From NCBI GenBank assembly GCA_005790505.1, contig SXUP01000045.1, positions 1 through 52,689 of the forward strand: a stretch of 52,689 nucleotides of DNA. The letters run 5' to 3'. The position numbers were made by a program, and so were the translations under genes. Each line of letters starts with the position of its first letter. Position 1 is the stretch's first letter. The notes under the pieces are model-generated. The model worked only from the letters and a program-made list of their open reading frames with translations, had not been told where the DNA came from and did no database searches. Shown one piece after another: positions 52,672-52,689 of this stretch. This stretch comes from Actinomycetota bacterium. GTDB taxonomy: Bacteria; Actinomycetota; Acidimicrobiia; Acidimicrobiales; Ilumatobacteraceae.

Positions 52672-52689
52672 GATTTGATCTGCCGTCAG

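Overview
The window looks like a chromosomal segment from an actinobacterium of the class Acidimicrobiia or a close relative, probably a free-living aerobe with a compact genome. The evidence is a combination of gene families: MshA (mycothiol synthesis) next to a YbjN-domain gene, a Rex-hem operon, GlnII with a GlnR-type orphan regulator, an RsiG-type anti-sigma factor, and a tandem ArsA-like ATPase pair as in mycobacteria. The cytochrome b is split as in b6f-type complexes, which is unlike most Actinobacteria. Base composition looks intermediate by eye. Genes are tightly packed: no gap reaches 300 bases, and all six convergent gene pairs overlap at their 3' ends. The class assignment is inference; no rRNA is present to test it.

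Region 1 (about 1-20.4 kb, minus strand) is one continuous respiratory block. Transcription runs from 20421 down to 38: an unknown membrane protein, a 2x[4Fe-4S] ferredoxin, split cytochrome b (N and C halves), a Rieske protein, a diheme cytochrome c, a second unknown membrane protein, then a complete 14-gene NADH dehydrogenase set nuoA-N with separate nuoC and nuoD. Neighbouring genes mostly overlap by 1-4 bases. Complex I would pass electrons from NADH to menaquinone and the bc complex from menaquinol to cytochrome c. A divergent monoheme cytochrome c and a geranylgeranyl-reductase-family flavoprotein (a possible quinone-modifying enzyme) follow at 20.56-22.7 kb.

Region 2 (22.7-29.3 kb, minus strand) is a haem operon, rex-hemA-hemC-hemD-hemB-hemL plus a small anchored protein. 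It puts tetrapyrrole synthesis under the NADH/NAD+ sensor Rex, next to the respiratory genes. Region 3 (29.3-38.1 kb) holds a multi-pass membrane protein, a SAM hydrolase of the DUF62 family, a structured intergenic stretch, proC, ybjN-like, mshA, an RsiG-like c-di-GMP-type anti-sigma factor translationally coupled to a MoaD/ThiS-like protein, a histidine phosphatase, an MFS transporter and nadE.

Region 4 (38.1-41.4 kb) is a nitrogen-assimilation cluster, glnII-glnA-glnR, with a candidate promoter and a GTnAC palindrome upstream. Region 5 (41.4-52.7 kb) contains an 8-oxoguanine-deaminase-like amidohydrolase with RidA, a Tat-type lipoprotein, the Fe-S factors ErpA and Mrp, a NUDIX-FxsA-NfeD operon diverging after 15 bases from two ArsA/Get3-like ATPases, a small receiver protein, asd and a methyltransferase cut near the window edge. 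I saw no tRNA, rRNA, CRISPR array, insertion sequence or prophage. The most interesting candidates are the respiratory block with its unknown subunits and shared EIPEHLLKR tag, the RsiG homologue with two c-di-GMP signature motifs, the MoaD-like protein ending in GGSL, and the structured region at 31.07-31.28 kb.
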